DNA from: Gemmatimonadota bacterium
Lineage (GTDB): Bacteria; Gemmatimonadota; Gemmatimonadetes; Gemmatimonadales; Gemmatimonadaceae
Direction: 5' to 3'
DNA: 64,000 bases
Assembly (NCBI GenBank): GCA_016871855.1
Contig: VHBQ01000005.1
Span: forward strand, 1-64,000
Shown here: positions 20,141 through 27,644 of the stretch, one piece after another
Layout of the letters: the number at the start of each line of letters is the position of its first letter
Numbering within the stretch: position 1 is the stretch's first letter
The notes under the pieces: model-generated
Told to the model about the DNA's origin: nothing
The model's input: the letters and a program-made list of their open reading frames with translations, nothing else
Database searches by the model: none
Translations under genes and position numbers: made by a program

Positions 20141-20220
20141 CGAGGATGCGCGAGGAGTGTATTCAGCGGTTGAGCAACGGACGCGTTTTCTTTGACTGAC
20201 TGTGGATAATGGAGGCAAGA

Positions 20221-20928
20221 ATGCTGAGCGGCGATCTCAACGACATGCGCATGGCGGACCGGGAGGAAGATCCGGAAGACGGCGGATTCGGTGGCGGCAT
20301 GAGCTATGACGACGAGGACGACGAGGATGGCGGCTGGGCGATCAACAAGGACCACTCCGACTCGCTGTGGGACAGCGCGGAGGATTCGGAGGAGGAAGAC
20401 GAGGAAGAGCCGGGAGCCCTGATGGACGCCGGTGAGGAGGAGGACGATGCCGATCTGTTCGGCGCCGGGCTCTCCGAACCCCGCCGTGCATCGAAGGCGA
20501 AGGCGGCTCCCGCCGCTCCAGCGCCCGCCCCCGCAGCCGCTCCCAAGCCTGCAGCCGCCAAGCCCGCAGCTGCTAAGCCGGCCGCTAAGCCGGCCGCTAA
20601 GCCGGCCGCTAAGCCGGCCGCTAAGCCGGCCGCTAAGCCGGCCGCTAAGCCGGCCGCTAAGCCGGCCGCCAAGCCGACTCCTAAGAAGGCGGTGAAGAAG
20701 GCCGCGCCTAAGAAGGCCGCCAAGAAGCCGGCGAAGAAGGCGGCATCGAAGAAGGTGGCGAAGAAGCCGGCCAAGAAGGCTGCCCCGAAGAAGGCAGCCA
20801 AGAAGCCAGCGAAGAAGGCCGCCCCCAAGAAGGCCGCCAAGAAGCCGGCGAAGAAGGCCGCCCCCAAGAAGGCCGCCAAGAAGCCGGCGCCGAAGAAGGT
20901 CGCCAAGAAGGCGAAGAACAAGAAGTAA
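20221..20928 (+). CDS. histone-H1-like protein: acidic N-terminus, Ala/Lys/Pro-rich C-terminus
   Basis: A 235-residue protein from the ATG at 20221, chosen because GGAGG lies six bases upstream; an in-frame ATG at 20209 precedes that SD. The first about 80 residues are strongly acidic and glycine-containing (DDEDDEDGG, EEEDEEEPG). From about residue 95 the sequence is alanine/proline/lysine only, first AAKP repeats, then KKAAPKKAAKKPAK-type units to the KAKNKK end. The basic tail resembles eukaryotic H1 tails and bacterial H1-like/AlgP-like nucleoid proteins, so DNA or RNA binding is likely. The acidic head could mask the tail or recruit partners; that is inference. A strong hairpin terminator follows. 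Confidence 0.8.
   Translation: MLSGDLNDMRMADREEDPEDGGFGGGMSYDDEDDEDGGWAINKDHSDSLWDSAEDSEEEDEEEPGALMDAGEEEDDADLFGAGLSEPRRASKAKAAPAAPAPAPAAAPKPAAAKPAAAKPAAKPAAKPAAKPAAKPAAKPAAKPAAKPAAKPTPKKAVKKAAPKKAAKKPAKKAASKKVAKKPAKKAAPKKAAKKPAKKAAPKKAAKKPAKKAAPKKAAKKPAPKKVAKKAKNKK
20569..20676 (+). repeat. 12-bp in-frame tandem repeat encoding AAKP
   Basis: Seven exact copies of GCCGCTAAGCCG occupy 20581-20664, flanked by one diverged copy on each side (20569-20580 and 20665-20676). Each encodes Ala-Ala-Lys-Pro. The exactness at DNA level, in contrast to varied codons elsewhere in the tail, points to recent slippage expansion. Confidence 0.95.
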
Positions 20929-20953
20929 GCCTCGCTTCCGACCGTCGCTCTCG

Positions 20954-20995
20954 GCGGGCGGTGGGGATTGCACCTCGGTGCGCCCCGCCGCCCGC
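20954..20995 (+). terminator. hairpin terminator after the H1-like gene
   Basis: GCGGGCGGTGGGG (20954-20966) pairs with CCCCGCCGCCCGC (20983-20995) with one G-T pair; the loop contains a smaller CACC/GGTG stem. It is followed by a modestly T-rich stretch (TGTTCGTCGTT) and lies 25 bases after the stop codon. Confidence 0.65.
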
Positions 20996-21069
20996 TGTTC
21001 GTCGTTGGCGCGTTGGTGGCGCGTCACTGGCTCGCCGTAGAGCCAGCGGTGAGTTATTCTCTTTCCACA

Positions 21070-21615
21070 ATGGCTGATCAGACTGTCGCGTTGTTGCGCG
21101 CCCACTCCAAGCACGCCCCGTGGAACGCTCGCGGACTGGCCGCGCATGCCACGGCGCTGGTGGACGCGGCCGGGATGCGCCCAACGAATGCGTCAGCGCG
21201 GGCGACGCCTAGCGCGCGTGCCGTGCGCTTCTATGTCGCGCACGGACTGCTCGACCATCCGATGGGACGTGGCACGGCAGCCACCTATCACTACCGGCAC
21301 CTGCTGCAGTTGCTCGCCATCAAGATCCGTCAGCGTGAGGGACAGACGCTGGACGCCATCAAGGCCGAGCTTTCGGGCGCGACCGGCGATGCACTCGAAC
21401 GGCGCGTCGCGCAATCGCTGGCGCCCGCGCTAACCGCCGGCGCCGATCAGGTGGTGCAACATGACGACGATGCCGCCATGTCTTGGCGGCGCGTTTCCGT
21501 CGCCGAAGGCATCGAATTGCACGTGCGTGACGACAGCCCGGCGGGACGCGGCGATGTGATCGCCGCGATGCGCGAGGCCGTGCGTGCCGCACTGGGCCGT
21601 GAAGACGTCCGCTGA
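21070..21615 (+). CDS. MerR-type helix-turn-helix protein
   Basis: A 181-residue protein from the ATG at 21070. Residues about 40-105 contain a MerR-like winged helix: SARAVRFYVAHGLLDHPMG matches the usual 'RYYexxGLL' recognition region, and YHYRHLLQLLAIKIRQREGQ followed by TLDAIKAELSG matches the second MerR helix pair. The C-terminal half has no obvious cysteine metal site. It lies 34 bases upstream of a RepA-type replication initiator on the same strand, so it may regulate or partner that gene. I cannot tell whether it binds DNA as a repressor or activator. Confidence 0.7.
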   Translation: MADQTVALLRAHSKHAPWNARGLAAHATALVDAAGMRPTNASARATPSARAVRFYVAHGLLDHPMGRGTAATYHYRHLLQLLAIKIRQREGQTLDAIKAELSGATGDALERRVAQSLAPALTAGADQVVQHDDDAAMSWRRVSVAEGIELHVRDDSPAGRGDVIAAMREAVRAALGREDVR

Positions 21616-21649
21616 TGCCGCGCCACGCCGCGAATCACCCGCCAGCCGC

Positions 21650-22492
21650 ATGAGCCAGTCACCGCGCCGACGCACGCTCGCCCGGTCGGTTGTGCTGGAT
21701 CGGGCACTGGAGGCGCTCCCGCTCTTTCGGCTGAGCGACTCGGGGGAGGAGGTTTCGATCTCGTTCGCCCTAGAGAGTGGCGGTCGCTGGCGTGTGCTTC
21801 CCGCGCCGGGAGAACGGCTGCCTGGCACGTTCGATCAGGACGTCTACGTGGAACTGCTCCGGCGCTACCACGAGGCCGAAGCGCCCGCCGATGGCACGCT
21901 CTCCTTCACGCTGCACGACTTCCTGCGCACGATGGGCCGTCGCGTGGATGGCCGTACGTACGAACAGCTCCGCAGTGCGCTCAATCGCTTGCAACGCACG
22001 GCGCTCGAGTCCACCGACGCGTGGTTTGACGCCTCTACGGGAACGCGATGGACTGGCCAGTTCACGATCCTGAACAGCGTGTCCATCGATCGACGGCGAC
22101 TGTCGGATCGCGACCAGCTCGGGCTGTTTCATTCGCTCACGAACAACGAGCCGGGCGACGCGCACGTGACCATTGCCTCTCCGGTCCGGGCGAACATCGC
22201 CGCCGGGCATACCATCACCTTGTCTGCGGCACGGTACAGCCAGTTGTCTTCGCCCGTCGCTCGTCGTTTGTATCGGGTCCTGCAGGTCGTCCGTGGCGAG
22301 GCGGGCAAGGCCTGGGAGGTGCCGCTCGAGCGCCTGGCCGAACAGCTCCCCCTGACCCAGCGCTACCCGTCACACCTCCAGCGGGTGCTGCAACCGGCGC
22401 ATGAGATGCTGCTGGCCGCCGGTGTTCTCCGGGGAGCGGTCATCGCCCAGCACGACAAGACCTGGACGGTCAGTTACCAGCTCGCTGACTGA
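21650..22492 (+). CDS. repA: plasmid-type replication initiator protein A (RepA/RPA family)
   Basis: A 280-residue protein from the ATG at 21650. The central part (about residues 55-140) has the layout of the RPA initiator family: GTFDQDVYVELLRRY, a short loop, LSFTLHDFLRTMGRRVDGRTYEQLRSALNRL, then a beta pair ending in FTILNSVSI. The second half (ARYSQLSSPVARRLYRVLQ, LERLAEQLPL) looks like a further winged helix. In plasmids such proteins bind iterons at the origin. Here no iterons, partition genes or mobile-element genes are seen nearby, and the flanks are chromosomal housekeeping genes. A domesticated role or a trapped replicon is possible. Confidence 0.72.
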   Translation: MSQSPRRRTLARSVVLDRALEALPLFRLSDSGEEVSISFALESGGRWRVLPAPGERLPGTFDQDVYVELLRRYHEAEAPADGTLSFTLHDFLRTMGRRVDGRTYEQLRSALNRLQRTALESTDAWFDASTGTRWTGQFTILNSVSIDRRRLSDRDQLGLFHSLTNNEPGDAHVTIASPVRANIAAGHTITLSAARYSQLSSPVARRLYRVLQVVRGEAGKAWEVPLERLAEQLPLTQRYPSHLQRVLQPAHEMLLAAGVLRGAVIAQHDKTWTVSYQLAD

Positions 22493-22635
22493 GGGGAACC
22501 CTTTGCCGTTCAACGGGTTCTGACAGACGGGGCATGCCGTCCCGTGCCCGTTCCCGTGCACCCGAATGCGGGTCGTGGCTAATTCCCCAACCCTCGGGGC
22601 ACCATTACCTTGCAATTCCCCATTGAAAGGCTCGT

Positions 22636-24234
22636 ATGAATCGTCCACGCAAGCTCCTTCTCGTCCTGACGCTCCTCGCGACCCCGCTGGTTGCCGGTGG
22701 CTTCGTCATTCAGGAGCGGGCAACTCGCGATGGCGTGCGTCTGTTCGAGCAGGTGATGTCGGTCGTCAGCGATCGCTTCGTGGACTCCGTCAGTGCTGGC
22801 GTGCTCTACGAGAAGGCCGCGCGCGGACTGCTGCGCGAGCTCAAGGATCCGTACACGGAACTCTACACGCCCAAGCAGCTTGAGGCGTTCAACACGACGA
22901 CCGGCGGGTTCTACGGCGGTGTCGGGATGCTCATCGAGGAGCAGGAAGGGAGCATCCTCATCTCCAAGGTCTATCCGCACACGCCGGCCGAGGAAGCGGG
23001 GATCCTCGCGGGCGACCGCATCATACAGGTGGACACGAGCAGCACCAGCGGGTGGAAGATCGACCAGGTGTCGTCGCGCCTGAAGGGCGAACCGGGCACC
23101 AAGGTGACGGCGAAGTTCGCCCGTCCGGGGTGGACCGAACCGATCACGGCGACGTTCACCCGGCGAGTCATCCGCATTCCCGCCGTGCCGTTCACGCTGA
23201 TGCTCGACGGCAAGATCGGCTACGTGCCGATCAACAACTTCAACGAAACCGTTTCGTCTGAACTGGCCCAGCAACTCATTCGCCTGCAGAACGAGGGGGC
23301 GAAGGGGCTCGTGCTTGACCTGCGCGGCAATCCCGGCGGATTCCTGGACCAGGCCCTCGAAATGTCGAACCTGTTCCTCGAGCGCGGCCGGGAGATCCTG
23401 AGCGTCCGCGACCGGCAGGGCGTCTCCGAACTGCACAAGGCGGAGCGCGACCCGATCGCGCCCAAGATCCCGATGGTCATCCTGACCGACAACTTCACCG
23501 CCTCCGCCTCGGAAATCGTCGCCGGCGCGCTGCAGGACCACGACCGGGCGCTCATTGTCGGGACGACGTCGTTCGGCAAGGGACTGGTGCAGTCGGTCTA
23601 TCGGCTCGATGGCGGCTATGCCATCAAGCTGACCACCGGCAAGTGGTACACGCCGAGTGGTCGCTCGATCCAGCGCGAGCGCAAGCTGGCCGATGACGGA
23701 CAGTTCGTCGAGGTGCGTCCCGACAGCCTGGAGAGCGACTCGGCGCGCCGGGCGCGGCCGCAGTACAAGTCCGACGGTGGTCGCGTCATCTTCGGCGGCG
23801 GCGCGATCACGCCAGACCTCATCGTGCGCCCCGATACCCTGACCGCCGCCGAGCAGAAACTCGCGCGCACCCTGGGTGCCAAGGGTCAAGTCGTGTACCT
23901 CACGCTCTACGACTACGCGGCCAGCCTGAAGGGCAAGGTGGCGCCCGACTTTGCCGTCACCAAGGCGATGACCGACGATGTCTATGATCGCCTGCAGAAG
24001 AAGGGCGTGACCGTGGACCGCGCGGACTGGGATGCCGCGCCGGACTACATAAAGCGCCTCGTGGACGTCCGCATCTCGCTCCAGGCGTTCGGCGACTCGA
24101 CGGCTAAGCGCCGGGAGGCCCTGGAGGACAATCAGCTGCAGAAGGCGCTGGAGTTGCTCCGCAAGGGACAGACGCAGCGCGACCTGTTCACGCTCGCCTC
24201 CGCCAGCATCGCTCGCCCGGAAACCAAGCGCTAA
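22636..24234 (+). CDS. S41 C-terminal processing peptidase with PDZ domain
   Basis: A 532-residue exported protease. It has an N-terminal signal or anchor (LLLVLTLLATPLVAGGFV), a helical N-domain, a PDZ domain (about residues 90-180, with YGGVGMLIEEQEG and AGILAGDRIIQVD), then the S41 fold. The catalytic dyad is visible: Ser290 in TASASEIVAG and Lys315 in TSFGKGLVQ, 25 residues apart as in Tsp/CtpA. IGYVPINNF and GLVLDLRGNPGGFLDQA are the other family landmarks. These enzymes trim C-termini of periplasmic proteins. The ATG at 22636 has a GAAAGG SD. A PD40 propeller gene follows after seven bases, likely cotranscribed. Confidence 0.9.
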   Translation: MNRPRKLLLVLTLLATPLVAGGFVIQERATRDGVRLFEQVMSVVSDRFVDSVSAGVLYEKAARGLLRELKDPYTELYTPKQLEAFNTTTGGFYGGVGMLIEEQEGSILISKVYPHTPAEEAGILAGDRIIQVDTSSTSGWKIDQVSSRLKGEPGTKVTAKFARPGWTEPITATFTRRVIRIPAVPFTLMLDGKIGYVPINNFNETVSSELAQQLIRLQNEGAKGLVLDLRGNPGGFLDQALEMSNLFLERGREILSVRDRQGVSELHKAERDPIAPKIPMVILTDNFTASASEIVAGALQDHDRALIVGTTSFGKGLVQSVYRLDGGYAIKLTTGKWYTPSGRSIQRERKLADDGQFVEVRPDSLESDSARRARPQYKSDGGRVIFGGGAITPDLIVRPDTLTAAEQKLARTLGAKGQVVYLTLYDYAASLKGKVAPDFAVTKAMTDDVYDRLQKKGVTVDRADWDAAPDYIKRLVDVRISLQAFGDSTAKRREALEDNQLQKALELLRKGQTQRDLFTLASASIARPETKR

Positions 24235-24241
24235 CCACACC

Positions 24242-25312
24242 ATGAGAATGATTCGTCTTGCTCCCCTGGCCGCCGTGGCGTTCGCCGCGGCGGTTCCCGT
24301 CTCGGCCCAGGTCCAGGTCCATGCCCCCAATACCGGCGAGGCACGACTAGCCAACCTGCGCCAGCTCACCAACGGCGGCGAAAACGCCGAAGCGTACTGG
24401 AGCAAGGACGGCCGTTGGATCACCATGCAGTCCACTCGTGACGGCCGCACCTGTGACGAGCAGTTCGTCATGCGGGCGGACGGCACGGACCTGCGGCGCG
24501 TGAGCGACGGCCGCGGCAAGACCACGTGTGGCTGGTTCTTCCCCGACGGCCAGCGCCTGTTCTTCAGTTCGTCCACGGCGCATGATGCCGTCTGCCCGCC
24601 CCGGCCGGATCCGTCCAAGGGCTACGTCTGGCCGCTCGACAAGTACGACTTCTACACCGTCAACCGTGATGGATCGAACCTCACGCGGCTGACGAACTAC
24701 GACGTGTACACGGCGGAGGGTATTCTCTCCCCCGACGGGAAGAAGATCGTCTTCACGTCACTCAAGGACGGCGACCTCGACATCTACACGATGAACGTGG
24801 ATGGCACCGACGTGCGCCGCCTGACCTCCACGCCGGGGTATGACGGCGGTCCGTGGTGGTCCCCGGACGGCAAGAAGATCGTCTACCGCGCGCACCATCC
24901 GAAGGATTCCGTCGAATTGAAGCAGTACCAGGACCTGCTCGCGCAGGGTTTCATCCGGCCGTCGAAGGTGGAGTTGTACGTGATGAATGCCGACGGCAGC
25001 GACAACCGGCAGGTTACGGCACTCGGCGGGGCCAACTTCGGCCCGTCGTGGACTCCCGATGGCAAGCAGATCATCTTCGCGTCGAACTTCTTCGCGCCGC
25101 GTTCGGGGAACTTCGAGATTTTCCTTGTGAACGCCGACGCCACGATGGCTGGCAAGGACCAGCTCGAGCAGGTCACGTTCAACGAGTCGTTCGACGGCTT
25201 CCCGATGTTCTCTCCCGATGGCACGAAGCTGATCTTCGCCTCCAACCGGCACAACGCGAAGCCGAACGAGACCAACGTCTTCGTGGCCGACTGGTTGCCA
25301 AAGCCGCGCTAA
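24242..25312 (+). CDS. exported TolB-like (PD40/WD40-like) beta-propeller protein
   Basis: A 356-residue protein with a signal peptide ending near residue 23 (VPVSAQ). At least five PD40 blades are visible through their turn motifs: YWSKDGRWI, FFPDGQRLFFSS, LSPDGKKIVFTS, WSPDGKKIVY, WTPDGKQIIFAS and FSPDGTKLIFAS, with IYTMNVDGTDVRRLT-type strands between them. It resembles the propeller half of TolB but lacks the TolB N-terminal domain and is not next to tolQRA or pal. Binding or scaffold function in the periplasm is likely. It sits seven bases after the processing peptidase gene, and a terminator follows. Confidence 0.85.
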   Translation: MRMIRLAPLAAVAFAAAVPVSAQVQVHAPNTGEARLANLRQLTNGGENAEAYWSKDGRWITMQSTRDGRTCDEQFVMRADGTDLRRVSDGRGKTTCGWFFPDGQRLFFSSSTAHDAVCPPRPDPSKGYVWPLDKYDFYTVNRDGSNLTRLTNYDVYTAEGILSPDGKKIVFTSLKDGDLDIYTMNVDGTDVRRLTSTPGYDGGPWWSPDGKKIVYRAHHPKDSVELKQYQDLLAQGFIRPSKVELYVMNADGSDNRQVTALGGANFGPSWTPDGKQIIFASNFFAPRSGNFEIFLVNADATMAGKDQLEQVTFNESFDGFPMFSPDGTKLIFASNRHNAKPNETNVFVADWLPKPR

Positions 25313-25340
25313 CCGCCACGCACGTCGCAGGACGCGGAGA

Positions 25341-25366
25341 GGGGCCGGCGCACGCGCGCTGGCCCC
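25341..25366 (+). terminator. terminator after the TolB-like gene
   Basis: GGGGCCGGCGC (25341-25351) and GCGCTGGCCCC (25356-25366) pair with one G-T and a four-base loop, followed by TTCGTGTTC. It ends the protease/propeller transcript. The next 25 bases (TTCATCCGTGTCATTCCGTG) are a fragment of the 'ccgtg' repeat wording. Confidence 0.7.
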
Positions 25367-25470
25367 TTCGTGTTCATCCGTGTCATTCCGTGCCACCCTG
25401 TCGTACTCTTCCCGTCTTCGCTACTATCGCAGTGCCCCCCGGCACTCACCGTCTCTCCCGGATCGTCCGT

Positions 25471-26514
25471 ATGGAATTCTTCCTTGGATTCGTCGCCCTC
25501 GTCGCACTGTTTCTCGGCACGAAGTCATTTAAGATCGTCGGCCAAGCCGAAGTGCTGATCATCGAGCGGCTGGGGCGGTTCAACCGCATCGCGCGCTCGG
25601 GCTTCAACATCCTCATCCCGTTCGTTGAAGCGCCGCGGCACATCGACGTCCGCTACTTCAGCAGTGATGTCACCGGTGCGCGTCGGGTGATCGCCAGCAC
25701 CACCAGCCGCATCGACCTGCGCGAGCAAGTGCTCAACTTCCCGAGTCAGCCGGTCATCACCAAGGACAACGTCACCATCGACATCGACGCGGTGCTCTAC
25801 TATCGCATCGCCGATCCCCAGAAGGCGACGTACTCGGTGCAGAACCTTCCCTACGCGCTCGAGACGCTCACTCGCACGACGCTGCGCAACATCGTCGGCG
25901 AGATGGAGCTCGACCAGACGCTCGCCAGCCGCGACCAGATCAACCGGCGGATGCGCGAGGTCATCGAGGAGGCGTCCCTGGGCTGGGGGGTGGACGTCAC
26001 CCGCGTGGAACTGCAGGCCATCGAGCCGCCACGCGACATCCAGCAGTCGATGGAACTCCAGATGCGCGCCGAGCGCGAGCGGCGCGCCGCCGTGACGAAC
26101 GCCGAGGCCAGCAAGCGCGCCGCCATTCTCGAGGCCGAAGGCCTGCGCGAGTCGCAGGTGCGCAAGGCGGAGGGTGAGAAGGAGGCCGCCATCCTGCGCG
26201 CGCAGGGCCTGGCCGAGGCGCGGATGGCGATGGCGGAAGCGGAAGCGCAGGCGATCGGCAAGATCGCGGCGTCGCTCCCGCCGGGAGAGGCTGCCACCTA
26301 TTTGCTGGGCCTCAAGTACATGGAAGCGCTGCCGACGTTGACACAGGGCAAGGGAAGCACCGTGTTCCTGCCGACTGAGGCTGCCGGTGTGATGGGAGCC
26401 ATCGCGGCCCTGCGCAAGGCGATGGACGCCGCTGGGCAATCCAACGCGCCGATGGACGCCAGCAGGGCCACCGGCGCTCTTGGGCTCCCTCCCGTCGGCG
26501 GATCGAAGGGCTAA
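25471..26514 (+). CDS. SPFH/band-7 membrane protein (slipin/QmcA-like)
   Basis: A 347-residue protein from the ATG at 25471. One N-terminal span (residues 2-20) precedes the SPFH domain: VGQAEVLIIERLGRFNRI, GFNILIPFVEAPRHIDVR, REQVLNFPSQPVITKDN, and VDAVLYYRI-like and ETLTRTTLRNIVGEMELDQ elements. VDVTRVELQAIEPPRDIQQS follows, then a long Ala/Glu/Arg coiled-coil (about 200-265) and a hydrophobic C-terminal third. Such proteins form large ring-like membrane microdomain scaffolds and often control membrane proteases. No NfeD gene is adjacent. A small zinc-ribbon gene follows after eight bases. Longer upstream extension would overlap the propeller gene. Confidence 0.88.
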   Translation: MEFFLGFVALVALFLGTKSFKIVGQAEVLIIERLGRFNRIARSGFNILIPFVEAPRHIDVRYFSSDVTGARRVIASTTSRIDLREQVLNFPSQPVITKDNVTIDIDAVLYYRIADPQKATYSVQNLPYALETLTRTTLRNIVGEMELDQTLASRDQINRRMREVIEEASLGWGVDVTRVELQAIEPPRDIQQSMELQMRAERERRAAVTNAEASKRAAILEAEGLRESQVRKAEGEKEAAILRAQGLAEARMAMAEAEAQAIGKIAASLPPGEAATYLLGLKYMEALPTLTQGKGSTVFLPTEAAGVMGAIAALRKAMDAAGQSNAPMDASRATGALGLPPVGGSKG

Positions 26515-26522
26515 CTTCCGGC

Positions 26523-26747
26523 ATGGCGAATTCGATATCCAAGGAGCGCGCGGAGAAGGTGGCCAAGGCGCACGCCTGTGAGCATTGCGGCGAGTACAGC
26601 TATAAGAAGCTCACCATCAAGCCGTCCACGGCGTCAAACCGAAAGGAGTTCGGCGAGGTCTGGCACTGCGTGAAGATCTGCGGCGTGTGTGGCATGGAGC
26701 AGGAAATGGGGATCGATGGCGAGGGAGAGATCGCCTACGTGAACTGA
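26523..26747 (+). CDS. small zinc-ribbon protein, unknown function
   Basis: A 74-residue protein. Two cysteine pairs are visible: CEHC near residues 19-22 and CGVC near 54-57 (after WHCVKI), about 30 residues apart, consistent with one zinc ribbon. The N-terminus is basic (SKERAEKVAKAHA) and the C-terminus acidic. It begins eight bases after the SPFH gene and probably shares its transcript. I do not recognise a named family; nucleic-acid or protein binding is only a guess from the ribbon. Confidence 0.7.
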   Translation: MANSISKERAEKVAKAHACEHCGEYSYKKLTIKPSTASNRKEFGEVWHCVKICGVCGMEQEMGIDGEGEIAYVN

Positions 26748-26817
26748 ACGGCGTCGCAAGAAACGGAATTCCCGCCGCAAGATTCGGATTGGCGGCGATC
26801 GATGGAACAGCGAGACT

Positions 26818-26849
26818 AGGGCACCGGCGCACAGTGCGACCGGTGCCCT
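26818..26849 (+). terminator. terminator of the SPFH/zinc-ribbon transcript
   Basis: AGGGCACCGG (26818-26827) and CCGGTGCCCT (26840-26849) are perfect arms; the loop itself has CGCA/TGCG pairing. TTCTTTCT follows. It lies 70 bases after the zinc-ribbon stop and just before the SD of the next gene. Confidence 0.85.
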
Positions 26850-26870
26850 TTCTTTCTCCCGGAGTCGACC

Positions 26871-27476
26871 GTGCCCCCTTCAGCCACCCGTCGTGCGGTG
26901 CGCGGAACCACCTACCGTCCGTCGCGGGCAAACCCACGCGAAGCCGCCCCCCCTGGCGTCCAGTTCTCCATCTTCTCGTCGCCGTTGGGCGCTCTGCTCC
27001 TTGCCGCCTCGTCGCATGGCATCTGCTATGTCGCGCTCGGCCACGAACCTCGGGCACTCGAGCGCCAGTTGCGCGAGACATTCCCCGAGTCGGTTCCCAC
27101 GGAGCCGCGCGCACCGCTGAGCCATTGGGCCGCCGAGATCCTCCGCCTACTCGCGGGAGCCGCGCCTACGATGAAACTCCCCCTCGATCCCCTCGGCACA
27201 TCGTTCCAGCGCCTCGTGTGGGAGGAGCTGCGGCGCATTCCGCGCGGCGCCACACGGAGCTACCGCGAGATCGCCGAACGCATCGGCCGTCCCACCGCCG
27301 CGCGCGCCGTGGCGCAGGCCTGCGCGCGCAACCCCATCGCGGTCGTCGTGCCGTGCCATCGCGTCGTGCGCGACAGCGGCGAGCTGGGCGGCTACCGCTG
27401 GGGGGTGGAACGCAAGCAGGCCCTGCTCAACGCCGAGCGTGCCGCCGCTGAAACTTCCCGGCCACGGAATTCGTAG
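26871..27476 (+). CDS. ogt: methylated-DNA--protein-cysteine methyltransferase
   Basis: A 201-residue DNA-repair protein. It removes O6-alkyl groups from guanine by irreversible transfer to its own cysteine. The C-terminal domain carries FQRLVWEELRRIPRGATRSYREIAERIG (recognition helix region), the active-site PCHR with Cys162, and VVRDSGELGGYRWGVERKQALL. The N-terminal about 35 residues are a basic, proline-rich extension, and the Ada-type regulatory domain is absent. The GTG start at 26871 has GGAG six bases upstream. It lies between two terminators, so it is a single-gene unit. Confidence 0.93.
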   Translation: MPPSATRRAVRGTTYRPSRANPREAAPPGVQFSIFSSPLGALLLAASSHGICYVALGHEPRALERQLRETFPESVPTEPRAPLSHWAAEILRLLAGAAPTMKLPLDPLGTSFQRLVWEELRRIPRGATRSYREIAERIGRPTAARAVAQACARNPIAVVVPCHRVVRDSGELGGYRWGVERKQALLNAERAAAETSRPRNS

Positions 27477-27513
27477 TAGTTCATCGAGGCGCATCTTTTC
27501 CCGCACCGCCTCC

Positions 27514-27550
27514 CGACGCCCGGCCCATTCAATGGGTCGGGCGTCGTTTT
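27514..27550 (+). terminator. rho-independent terminator after ogt
   Basis: A long stem: CGACGCCCG pairs with CGGGCGTCG, continued inward by a G-T pair and CCCATT/AATGGG, with TTTT right after it at 27547-27550. It is 37 bases after the ogt stop codon. Confidence 0.88.
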
Positions 27551-27606
27551 GGTAGGCTGGCACGATTTAGGTGCTACGACTGTCGGCGAGAGGAAGTAGT
27601 TTGTAT

Positions 27607-27641
27607 CCACCGTCTACCGTCCACCGTCCATCGTCCGCCCG
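27607..27641 (+). repeat. CCACCGT heptamer repeats before the YhaM-like start
   Basis: Five seven-base units (CCACCGT, CTACCGT, CCACCGT, CCATCGT, CCGCCCG) end three bases before the GTG at 27645. The same pattern and ending (CCGCCC) precede the ATG at 12982. Confidence 0.7.
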
Positions 27642-27644
27642 CCC

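Noticed and set aside
18152-20218. 688-codon open frame antisense to the RND pump
   Set aside because: Long antisense frames are expected in GC-rich DNA with strong third-position bias; the product is His/Arg-rich without family motifs, and the plus-strand pump is unmistakable.
22493-22635. Short inverted words (GAACCC/GGGTTC and ACGGGGCA-type) after repA as iterons or origin
   Set aside because: They are single, short and not directly repeated; no AT-rich melting region is present.
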